From assembly GCA_015179125.1 (NCBI GenBank), contig WHVA01000588.1:1-64000 (forward strand): a DNA stretch of 64,000 bases, in the 5' to 3' direction. Numbering within the stretch: position 1 is the first letter of the stretch; each line of letters opens with the position of its first letter. This document shows, piece by piece, positions 1 to 9,257 of the stretch. This stretch comes from Gautieria morchelliformis. Its lineage: Eukaryota > Basidiomycota > Agaricomycetes > Gomphales > Gomphaceae. The notes beneath the pieces were generated by a model. The model was not told the origin of the DNA, did not search any database, and was given only the letters and a program-made list of their open reading frames with translations. The position numbers were made by a program, and so were the translations under genes.

Positions 1-3000
1 CTTGCCCGTGGGGATCACTTCGTTCCCCTTGCGAATCGTCCCTGGGCTCGAGAAGTCCAGGGTTATGCCGAATCCTTAGGAACGGTGTCCCTAAGATCGC
101 ATCGTAATATTCGACGTTTGCTATGTCGAAATATTCGTCATATGTCCCACGACCAAACTTGATGGTCGTGTTCTTCCATAGTTGATCATGGAACGGCTGC
201 CTATGCAGGCTAGCTGCAGCGCGATTGGTTGCTCCAGGGAGAATGGCTTCATCCTGTAGCTCACGTGAATTCGGGGGACAGCAGTACCCCTTCGCTGCCG
301 CTATCTAGCAGGCAGTGGGCTTTTACGCCATTTATTTCCCAGTACCCCGATAGGGTCCGGTTCTCACTGCGCGGACGCGTTGGCCGCCTCCTGTGTTTGC
401 TTCGGTGGTGATACACCGGCTCGGCCACCTTGTTTGGCGTGACCGACGTGCGTGCCGCCATAACCTTCATGGTGGTTTCGTCTTCCAGTGTGAATCTGAT
501 CGCGCTGGACCTGTAGGTTGTGTCTTCCACCTCCTCGTCCCATTCATAGTATTGGGACGGCTCTGGGTCCCATTCTTCAGTGGGCGCATCTCCGCTGTCT
601 GGAGTGTCGTTGGGTTGGGGATCACCCTCCCCCTCTTCATCAATTTGTTGAAGAGAATTTTACCAAGATCCGTCTCCGGATCCTCGGCTTCACCGTCGTG
701 CCTCACGGCCGCTGTCCTTATACTGGACCTAAGCTGGGGCACTCTGCCTTCTTGTGGCCAGGTTGGCCGCATTCAAAGCATGTGGTGTTGCTTTGGCTGC
801 CGCTGGGCCTATCGTTAGGCCGGCCCAACATTTTCGTCGGTGGGGCAGGTCGTGGGGACGACCCTGACGCTTGAGGCTGTTTAGCTTCAGGCGGGCGTCC
901 AGCTTGTGCTGGGCGTGAGGGCGGTAGCCGTTGTCCTGTTCCGCTTCTTGCAAACAGGCTGGGCCTGGTCAGGCCCGGTTGTGTCAACGGCTTGCTCCCT
1001 GTGAGCTGGGCAGCGCTTGCCGTTGCTGCTGCGCTTTCTGCGCGGTGCATCCCCATATTGTATTGTGATGCCTCCTCGATCATCCGGGCCGTCTCGAAGA
1101 GTTCTCTATTGACCTGCTCTCGGCATTATAGCCCTTTTTGAGGACCTCGTTGTGTAGCATTTCGCGCAGCGCCGATACGAACTGTCTCCGGAACGTGTAC
1201 TCGTCTGGCGGCTGTATCATACGTGCCGCGTATTTCGTGAGCTCGTTCAGCATCTCCTGAACGGTTTTCATGCCTTGCATGACCGCGTTGAATATATTCG
1301 ATGCGTGATGGTACGTCAGTGTGTGCAGGAACCTTTTTTGAAGGCCTTGCATCACGGTTTCCAGTGTCCAGCTGCAGACCTGGCGATCGAAGCATTCAAC
1401 GTTTCGAAGGAACCATTCCTGGGCTTCGCCGGTGAGGCGAGTGCCCACATAGCCGACCTGCATGTCAATGCTGGTTGGCCCTAGGAGGCAATTCATTTTT
1501 AGCCATCGTAGGATGGCGGCCACGAAGATTTCAAACTCTTCAAGGTCAGATCCCCGGCATATGGCTCGGGGTGGGCCAATTTTACGCCGGCTTTCGCTAG
1601 CACAGACTTCTCCGGGTCTGTGTCCGCGGTGTCTGCTAACGCTATGCGGATCATCCATGTGATCCCGTCGTACGGCTCCATTGGTACGACGTCGGCCTGG
1701 TCAGGGATTCCCTGGCCTTCCGTTGGGGCCATGGATCGCTCACGCGGTTGTGACGCTGCGCGGGGCAGGCTGTTATATGCCCTGACGGGCCCCAGGCCCG
1801 GATCGGGCTTGGGACTGGGAGCCTTTTGTGCTCTCGGTTCCGGGGGCGTTTTGTGCCTGGTGTCCCCGGTCAGTCCCGCGTTGCGGATCCGTAGCCTGCT
1901 GTTGTAGGCTGCGCCCGCTTGCCGTGTGTCCTGTACGGCTTGCGTGAGCTGCTCATTGGGCAGCTGAGCGGTGTGGCTGTGGGCCACTGTCTCTTCAGTG
2001 TTCTTCGCTAGTAACTCGAGTGCCCGTGTGTGGCGGCGCGTGGCTGCAGCTTCTTTACGCTGCCAGTGTGCGACTTCGAGCTCTAAGCTCTCGGTTGTCG
2101 TTTCAGAGTCAGGCTCTGAGGCGACCTGATCCCTAACGATCTGTTGGATCGTTTTACGGCTGTCCGTTGGGGCAGCTGGTTGTTCTTGAGGTTCGTTCCC
2201 GAACCTTACATCCTGTTCGACCAGGACGGCTGGCGGCGGCATTCGCTGCTTGTCTCACTCCTTTCGGCGCGGGTCTTCCATGTCGCGACTACGTTCGTTG
2301 GCTGCGGACTGTCGCGAGCTTGGACGAGTTGCGTCGTGTTCCCTGCATGGGCGGAGGGCTTTCTGGACGTCCTCCAGTGTGGCTGCATCTTGCAGCCTGA
2401 CCTCCTCCACCTGGTGGAGTTCCTTGCCGATTGCCATTAGGGCGGTGGCGGCATTGTCAAGCTGCGATGCCAGCTGATCGTGCTTGTGGCGCGTCAGCGT
2501 ACTTCGGTGCAGCGCAGCCTGCACCTGTTTGTTCAGGGCCTCTGCCGTCTCGTGGTCAATGGCGTGAGCCCTCGAGCTCTTGCGACTAGAGCTCAAGTAT
2601 TCTGAGTCCTGACCATCGTCTGGGGCTCGTCTTTTTTGCCGTCGTCCTCCTTCAGAGACGATCATCGTCGCTCTACTTCGTGAGCGTCGGTTTGAGTCGT
2701 GGCTTTGTGCCCGCCTCAACGTTGTTGCTCTACCGTCTGACGACGGCGAGACTTCTCTGCCCTTTCCTTTGTCCTTGGGCAGAGAGAGATGGGGGGCGGC
2801 GCCGGCTCATTGCCTGGCGTCATCTCTTCCTCGGCCACGCTTGACGAGATGTGGTCGGGGTTTTCCTCGTCCTCTACTGAGGGGATGAAGGCGGTGAGAT
2901 CTACGATCTCTCCGTCTTCTATCGTCCTGTTCTCTTGGTCCAGGATAGCGTCAGCCGTCGTGTCGCTGGGCTGCGCCTGGGGCGTGACCTCGAGCTCGTC

Positions 3001-3075
3001 GCTCGTGTCCGTCTTCGACTGCGTGGAATCATCATGCTCGCAGCCGACAGTAGAAGGTCTACTGGAGGGTCTCAA
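1..3075 (-). pseudogene. Gag-protease region of G1 copy A, frameshifted
   Basis: In reading order this holds an acidic, Ser/Pro-rich N-terminus (from about 3075), charged segments likely to form coiled coil (about 2700-2260 and 2240-1900), and a retrotransposon gag core (about 1660-1080, with GLQKRFLHTLTYHH). A CCHC zinc knuckle follows near 800-750 (CFECGQPGHKKAEC). The protease active site is near 320-265, with LLDSGSEG as the D-S/T-G motif, and downstream protease sequence runs to the window edge (ILGTPFLRRF). Gag packages the element RNA; the protease matures the polyprotein. The reading frame is lost several times (near 2719, 2245, 1660, 1080, 720 and 460), so no intact protein is made. 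The N-terminal extension before the gag core is long for Ty3/gypsy. The start at 3075 is only the first in-frame Met after the leader. Confidence 0.82.
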
Positions 3076-3173
3076 CGATGTTTAGTCGTCGACGCAGCGA
3101 TCTTTTTCAAGATTGCTTCGAATCCACTATCGGTTGGTTGCGTGGCGATCAACCTCAGAATAGTTCAAAAAGG

Positions 3174-3388
3174 TGTAAAGGATGTCGATCTTAAGACCTT
3201 GTATCACAAGGGCACTACAGAACTTGACCAATGAGTGGTATTCTGAATGCTACGTAGTGACAGGTAAGAGTAAGATGCGATGGAGACCACTGGCCGGTTC
3301 CCACGCATAAACTATACAGTGGGTCCCTAAGGGGCCCACTGGGATTATGTAATAACTATTGTACATGTAGATACACGGGTTATTTACA
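3174..3388 (-). repeat. G1 LTR (5' LTR of copy A)
   Basis: 215 bp bounded by TGTAAA and TTTACA on the plus strand. It closely resembles the LTRs at 9009, 14739, 28723 and 37362, including a shared core around 3317-3352 (cagtgggtcc and ggggcccactg). Confidence 0.92.
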
Positions 3389-4740
3389 GAATCTGACGCA
3401 GCAATTCATGATCATAGGTTCGCTGTGGTAACAGGAATGTGATTATGTAATCATGTGACATTTCGTTTACCTTCTTACTGCCACGACCACCCATGGATGG
3501 TACACGCTGGCAACCCGTCTCTGGTTTCCAGATCCACACCAACCCCGCCCATTGTGGCGGGTCTAAGTTGCTTGCTATGTTCTCATGCTGTTTTCTCTGC
3601 CGTGCCAATGTTGCTTTTATTTTATTTTATTTTATTTGTCCTTGTGTGTATGCGGATAATGGCTGGCCTGAAGCGTGCCTCGCTAGTGTCTGCAAGCCGC
3701 GATGGCGGTTGTGAATCATCTGATCGACGTGCATGTGGCCCTGGGGATCCTGCGGTATGCGCTTCACTGCTTCTTTGTGATGGGCGGTTTCTGTGGCGCG
3801 TTTCTGCTCTGTCTCGCACTTACGCTTGATTGCCAGCACATGCGGTGCGGGGTGTTGGGACTGCGGAATGATGAAGTGACGATGACACGACGCAGCTGTT
3901 CGTGTTGGTGCTGCATAAGGTGTCGAGCGTGTATGAGTGGTGTCCATTTTTGTCCACTGTCGGTGAGTCGTCCTGTTTTTTTTTTTTTTTCCGATGCTGT
4001 AAACTTACTATATGCGTCTTGTGATGTACTCGTTCGGCTTCGAGGTGGCATGGAAGCGCTGAAGCGCTGCGGCGTCGAGGCGGGGGGCATCTTCGCAATG
4101 GTGCGTGGGGCGGACGGGATGGGCTGGTTGGACTAATGCGCGTCTTTTTCTCTCGTTAGTGTCTGCAAGCTGCAACCGCAGTCGTGAAGCATTTGATCGA
4201 CATGCATGCGCCACTGGAGATCCTGCGAGTTATGCTTGACTGCTTCTTCGTGATGGGTGAGTTCTGCGCGTGTTCCTGCTCAAGGTGTGTTGGCTGCTGT
4301 TTTTTTTTCTGTGGGTGTTCTGAATGATGTTGTTGTGGATGCTGCACCCCGAGTTCGTGGCCTTGTTGGACATGGAGCAGCACGCACGCATTGTGGCGCT
4401 CGTCACGCGCTTCGTCTAGGTGCTCTTGTTGCCCGCGGCATTGGTCAACGAGATGCACACCCCAAAGCTGCATGCAAAGTTCCTGCACTGGTAGCTGCAG
4501 TATTTCTCGGTGGCCGTTCCCCAACAACAGTCCACCACCGCACCCACACCAGGTCTGCGTCCGCCACCCCGTGCCATGACGCCGTGCACCACAGACACAT
4601 CTCTCGTGGAGCGCTATCCGCACGCCACGCTCGCAGCCGCCTTCCCCGACCTGCCGGATACTGGAATACAATGGTATCTCCGTAGAAATTCAATGACTTG
4701 GCAGGTATTTTACATCTTATATGCCTGTTATTACTAGAAT
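3389..4740 (+). pseudogene. Unrecognised exon-like remnant containing a duplicated segment
   Basis: I do not recognise this gene. A 100-bp segment at 3687-3786 recurs at about 4159-4257 with roughly three quarters identity. In both copies one frame encodes a similar peptide (VVNHLIDVH, then LHCFFVM; VVKHLIDMH, then LDCFFVM). Each copy is preceded by an AG and followed by GT-containing sequence, so they look like duplicated exons. Further plus-strand coding-like sequence follows (4330-4730, Pro/Thr-rich near 4530-4590) but has stops in every frame. 3389-3686 holds nothing recognisable beyond a short TTTTA run near 3618-3640. It may be captured host-gene debris. Confidence 0.35.
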
Positions 4741-5220
4741 ATCATCCAGAAATAGACTGCTATTTCACCATATTTCATTGGATCTTCCGCTGGCTTTGGG
4801 TGCCCAAGTCACAGAAAATCCGCCTTCTAGCTCAGGCTCTAACAAATGAAAAACGGCAAAGAAATCACGGGAATGCGGGGAGCCACCCATGGGTATTTCC
4901 ACTCTTGTTACGCTGAGTTATTTGTGTATTTGAGCCGACATTCCGTGATTACCCCATGAAACCTCGGTGATAACTCATTATAGTGTCCATGATATAAACA
5001 CTGAATTTGTATGATATTACTACTTAAATCCAATGATTTAAACATGGAAATACCATAATAACTCACTATATGCACACTGAAATAAAGTCACGGGTATGAA
5101 CACTTTTCCACTGAAAACAATTCAGTGGCTTTATCTCAGAAACTCAGTGGATTATGCACAGAACGCAGTGATTTAGCCACTGAAATTTCAATGGTTGAAA
5201 CTAAAGGTTTTCAGTGGTTC
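4741..5220. other. AT-rich segment with recurring CACTGAA/TTCAGTG words
   Basis: No credible gene. From about 4985 to 5220 the words cactgaa, cagtgg and ttcagtg recur on both strands at short intervals (near 5008, 5077, 5109, 5123, 5148, 5179 and 5211). I see no terminal inverted repeat or target-site duplication. Confidence 0.4.
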
Positions 5221-6196
5221 CGCTATCCACAGTGCTGCTGGGCGACGTCACCCGTTCTCCCGTGCGTTCTCGCCCACCGTGTGCGCGTCCTCTGTCTCTC
5301 TTGTACTTCCTCACTCCCCTCACTGACGTCCCTGCCACCTTTTTGTCATTCCGCGTTCCTGTCTCCTTTCCCAGGCCCGTGCTTCCCTGTCATCCCCCAC
5401 CTAGGCGGTTTCCTTTGTCGTTGCCAGGCCTTGCCACCCGTTCCAACTGTTCCCCTGCTTGGCCGACATAACCCGTCTTCCTGTCTTCGCTACTATGTGG
5501 GCGTCCTCTGTTTGACGTTCTCTCTTGCCGTTTGCTTTCTTTGGCCGTCCTCCCCTCCTCCCCTCACTGATGTCCCCGCCACCTTTTTTGTCATCCCCCC
5601 GTTCCCATCTCCTTTTCCGGGCGCCGCATGCTTCCCTGTCATCCCCAGGCGGTTTCCTTCGTTGTTGTCTTGCATACTCGCACGCTGGCGCTATGGTTTG
5701 TTTCCGTATCTTTCTCCCTGTTTGCCCTTCTAGGCGCGTGGCCTGCCCCTGTCTTCGACGAGCCTCTTCCCCCTTCATTTCTTTCGCCACCCTCCTGCCC
5801 TTCATCGTCCCCGCCGTGCCCTTCGTAGGTTTGGCCGCTTGGACAGTTTCGTCCTCTCTCAACCGGTGCCCTTGCTGGCCAGAGTCCCTTTTCTTCCCGG
5901 CCTTCCCCCCCCTTTTTCCACCCCGTCTTATATCGGTCTGGGTGTGGGTCGCGTACCGGCAGCATGTCCTGTCCTCCCCGCGGGCAACTTGGCATTTCGG
6001 GGGCGTTCTTTATCTTCCCCGCCTTTGTCGGCTTTTCGGGTGACGCCGTCGTATTGTCCCCCTGTCTTATGCTGACCGCCGTTTGACGTACGTTTCTTTT
6101 TTCACCGAGGATCTCTTCGCGAACTTGAACTTCTCCTGAAAGTGTAATGTAACTGTTCCCATCTACATTCCTGCCCAGACATTTGCAAATACTAAT
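5221..6196 (+). other. CT-rich segment with an internal duplication
   Basis: The plus strand is strongly pyrimidine-rich, so open frames here are composition artefacts. About 110 bp at 5315-5430 (cactgacgtccctgccacc, then cttccctgtcatcccc) recurs at about 5562-5673 with many substitutions. The composition resembles the 5' region of the autonomous Helitron at 21250-21660. Because a Helitron-like 3' end lies directly downstream, this may be the body of a non-autonomous or truncated Helitron, but I cannot locate its 5' end. Confidence 0.4.
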
Positions 6197-6227
6197 GCCT
6201 GCCGAAGCGAAGCGCAGGCTTGCCTTG
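6197..6227 (+). mobile_element. Helitron-type 3' terminus
   Basis: A 6-bp stem (gcctgc at 6197-6202, gcaggc at 6214-6219) encloses the loop and is followed by CTTG at 6224-6227 and a T. The word aagcgaagcgcagg and the terminal CTTG before T are shared with the 3' end of the autonomous Helitron at 28376. Helitrons are known to end in a short hairpin plus a CT-type terminus and to insert between A and T. Confidence 0.6.
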
Positions 6228-6414
6228 TATATATCAAATAAACGTGCACCAGCATGCAGTGGCTGATTCTGATGCCTCCGACTTTTATTCAGACGGAGTT
6301 CATGGACGACGAGAACCTCCGAGGTGTGAAGGGTTACCGGCTGCCAATATACGGAATTTACTTGACCACATTAGTGCGGACATCTTGACCATTCCATGTG
6401 AAAAAATACATCAA

Positions 6415-7946
6415 TCAAATCCTTCGATATTCTTTAACCTGTAAGTCCAGCCATCCTTTCAATTCATCCTGAGTGGCTTCGTTCGCCGCGCGAGGGTTTG
6501 CTTTCCCGACACGAGCCCAAGGAATAAGGTACTATTGTTAGCACACAAGGTGCCAAATTTAGCGAAGTCATTCACTTCGTTAGCGATAAGGAGGCTCACT
6601 TTGCCACTCACACCCTCCGCCTCGGGGGTTGTCCCGGCCCACAGCTGGGTGAATGCACCGAAGCTGGTGATAAGACCGTGCATGAGGAAATAGTACAGGT
6701 ACAATAAATACGAAAGGCGTACGGTGCTGGATAACATATTTTATGCGCTATCCATCGTTGCCAGCCAAGCAGATACCTGCAGCGGCTCGTTATGTTATGT
6801 TAATATGACCAAAGATGGAAGGCGGCGCGAACTTCACAATAATTGCACCAGGATGAACAGCACATGACGTAACGACGTCGCCGTGATATCTGGTGAGGAT
6901 GTTGGAGAGAAAAATACTGCCCTGCCGACAAGTTCTCTTACTTTATTTGAAGGGAGAATGGAGATCGACGCACTATTTTACTGGCTCCATATAATTTCCA
7001 TTGCGGGGCATATCCTAGCTTTTTAATCGCCACGTCGCGCCCCGCACCCCCTTCATGGTCTTCCAGTCTAGACCCGTTTTACCAGGTGCGAAATCATGGA
7101 CGGCGGATGATGTGTTTACAACACGGGCTTTAGTTTCGTGGTAAGTCGTCGAGCGTTCCAACGCAGGGAGTAGCAGCGTCTGTATATTCGGCGGAGCTGA
7201 GCAGCTGTCTGATGACCTTTTGGTAATACTTTATACCGTGAAGAAATAATGTCCCAGGACGTTGGTACCTGCACAAGAAGACTAAATCAGCTCATGGGGA
7301 ATAAGGAAATAAACTCACCAAACTCTGGAGAGCCATGTGTGAAGTTAAATATCAAAGAATATAGATAGGTGGTCCTGAATGTACACACGGAGGTCATAGC
7401 CTTGCACAGTTAAGAGGTCGGGAGGAGGCGCCATAACGGCGCTGTCGGAGGATTTGACCAGGCAACACTTAATCAATGATCGGAGGGAACAGTGCATTTA
7501 ACGCCACATACGCGTTATTGAACAGAATATCAAGCCTTTCCTCTTTGCTCAAGAATTCCTCTGCAGCCTTTTTGACACTATGCAGGTCGGCCAAGTCCAA
7601 GTGCAGTATGACGGGCTCTTTCCCCTCTGTCTCTTCCTTTAGCCGTTTCACTGCATCTTCACACCTAGTCGCTGAGCGTGCGGCTAAGTAAACTTTGGCA
7701 TTCTTGAGGAGTAACTGTTTCACAGTCTGATATCCGATTCCAGAGTTCCCCCCAGTGACAATGGTAACCTAATGCATGCACCGCTATTAGTTAGTATTCC
7801 CGGTCAAATGTACGACAATATCAGGCGAGTGGCTGCACCTTCCCTGTTAGATCTGGGATATCTCGTGCGGGAACAAACTTGGACTTGGGTGGAAACTGTT
7901 GAGATATTGCGGACTGGGGTGCAAATATAGCGACAACGTTGCCCAT
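6415..7946 (-). CDS. Short-chain dehydrogenase/reductase, ten exons, one apparent frameshift
   Basis: NAD(P)H-dependent oxidoreductase of the classical SDR fold, closest in style to fungal retinol-dehydrogenase/WWOX-like enzymes; the substrate is unknown. Inferred exons: 7946-7839, 7768-7512, 7441-7389, 7324-7319, 7268-7237, 7179-6974, 6921-6833, 6776-6723, 6663-6600, 6531-6415. All introns are GT-AG. The exon 7/8 junction (donor GTTCGC) is the weakest. Motifs in order: cofactor motif TGGNSGIG, FNNA, QFGTNVLGH, NTSSA (catalytic Ser), YGASK (catalytic Tyr and Lys), HPG, TQLWAG, and a C-terminus ending YRRI. The exons sum to 986 nt. One G is missing from a G run (C run at 7047-7051 on the plus strand); counting it gives 987 nt, about 328 residues, the usual size. 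The missing base may be a true frameshift or a sequencing error. This is the only recognisable host metabolic gene in the window. Confidence 0.85.
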
Positions 7947-8371
7947 CTAGAAACACTCAGTTATTGCAAGGAGCAGGGAGTGTAAATGTTGATATTTCCG
8001 GTTTTGCGAGCGGCATCGAGTGACCGCCATACCAAGCGCAACGTGTAGCTTACAAATACGGTAGTTTACATGTATTTGTCCCATCCGTTTGTAACCCGCC
8101 ACAACACCTCGGTGCTGTCCCTTTCCCTTGCGTCCTCTCTCCTCGAAAATCCCAACACAAACGGATCACCACATCTGTCTAGACGCTGCCCTCCAAAAGT
8201 CGCACCTACTGGAAGTGCGCCACGCATCACGAAAGCGTGCCGAACCGACCGTTGACCGTACTCGTGCCTAGTGAAAGCACGTCGACTGCGCCTACCCAAA
8301 GCGCACTGAATCTGAGCCTACCGAAAGCTCTGCCTACACCTACCGAAAGTGTACGCACCCCTTTTATCCAC
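7947..8371. promoter_or_regulatory. SDR upstream region and copia leader with a degenerate repeat
   Basis: No gene. 7947-8060 is the presumed SDR promoter; no clear TATA box was picked out. 8209-8345 holds about six degenerate units of roughly 20 bp around the words ctactggaagtg, cacgaaagcg, ctagtgaaagc, ctacccaaagcg and ctaccgaaag. They lie just before the copia gag start codon, so they are probably part of that element's leader. Confidence 0.45.
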
Positions 8372-9008
8372 CATGCCTGACCTGAACTTCGAAAAACTCA
8401 ATGAAACGAACTACAATGACTGGCGCTATGTAATATGGCTGCCCTACTGGTCGAGAAGGATCTGTGGGACATTGTCGATGGCACTGAGACACAACCCACT
8501 GGCTCCCCGAACTCAAAAGCCGTCCGTGCGTTTACGAAAAAGCAACAGCTTGCTCGCACGAAGATCATCCTGAACATTGACAAATCCCAGCTTCTGCACA
8601 CGGGCTACAATGACCCAAAGGAGATTTGGGAGAGCCTGGAGAAGGTCACCGGGCCCGTGGATTTGCCACGCGCCTTTCACTCCGCCGCTGTTTCCTTTAC
8701 ATGCGCAAGTGCAATGACCAGCCAATGGTCTCATGGATCTCTGACGTCAAGAACGCTTCCTTCCAGCTTGAAGCTGCTGGAGTTAGTGTCATAGATGAGG
8801 ATGTCATTCTTGCACTCACCGAAGGGCTCCCAGAATCGTACTCCACTTTCATCATTGCACTTGACAGCATTCCGGCCGATGGTCTCACCCTTGACATCGT
8901 TATCACTTGCCTATTGAATGAGGAGGTGTGCCAAATCCAAGCAGCCAAGTCGGAGACCAAGCGAATGGAGGGCGCACTCGCTGCTGTTGCCAAGAAGAAG
9001 AGGCCCAT
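8372..9008 (+). pseudogene. Ty1/copia gag, frameshifted and interrupted
   Basis: It starts MPDLNFEKLNETNYNDW, which matches the start of copia-type gag polyproteins (the NYxxW signature). Two frame changes follow, at about 8432 and 8650, before the typical middle section (WESLEKV) and the helical segment with LTEGLPESYSTF. The sequence stops at 9008, where a G1 LTR has inserted. No remaining part of this copia element follows within the window in an obviously continuous form. The frame breaks and insertion make it non-functional. Confidence 0.8.
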
Positions 9009-9223
9009 TGTAAAGATGTCGATCTTAGAACCTTATATCACAAGGGCACTGCAGAACTTGACCAAAGTGTGGTATTCTGAATGCTACGTAGTGACAGGTA
9101 AGAGTAAGATGCGATGGGAACTGCTGGCTGGTTCCCACGCATAAACTATACAGTGGGTCCCTAAGGGGCCCACTGGGATTATGTAGTAACTAGAGTACAT
9201 GTATGGTATCTAGGTTATTTACA
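9009..9223 (-). repeat. G1 LTR (3' LTR of copy B)
   Basis: 215 bp, TGTAAA to TTTACA on the plus strand. The polypurine tract is read on the minus strand immediately to the right (the pyrimidine-rich ccctccctg after 9223). Confidence 0.9.
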
Positions 9224-9257
9224 CCCTCCCTGTCTATAGACAACTATAGGGGACCAA

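Larger units (their letters stand above)
1..3388 (-). mobile_element. Ty3/gypsy family G1, copy A (5' part, cut by window edge)
   Basis: The 5' LTR is at the right end (3174-3388). Reading leftward come a leader, a long gag, a CCHC knuckle and an aspartic protease fragment. The pol half lies beyond the left edge of the window. The interior matches the plus-strand G1 element at 28723-37573 in order and in wording. Several frame breaks show that it is a decayed copy. Confidence 0.9.

Noticed and set aside
393-874. Plus-strand frames over the left gypsy element
   Set aside because: They are antisense shadows of the gag-protease reading on the minus strand, where the zinc knuckle and DSG motif lie.
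3389-3420. Helitron 5' end (A|TCTGACG) right after the G1 LTR
   Set aside because: Only TC plus a few bases resemble the known Helitron start; adjacency to the LTR makes it more likely host sequence.
5401-5995. Long open frames on both strands in the CT-rich block (for example 5401-5862 minus)
   Set aside because: Strong pyrimidine bias removes stop codons; the peptides are low-complexity and overlap on both strands.
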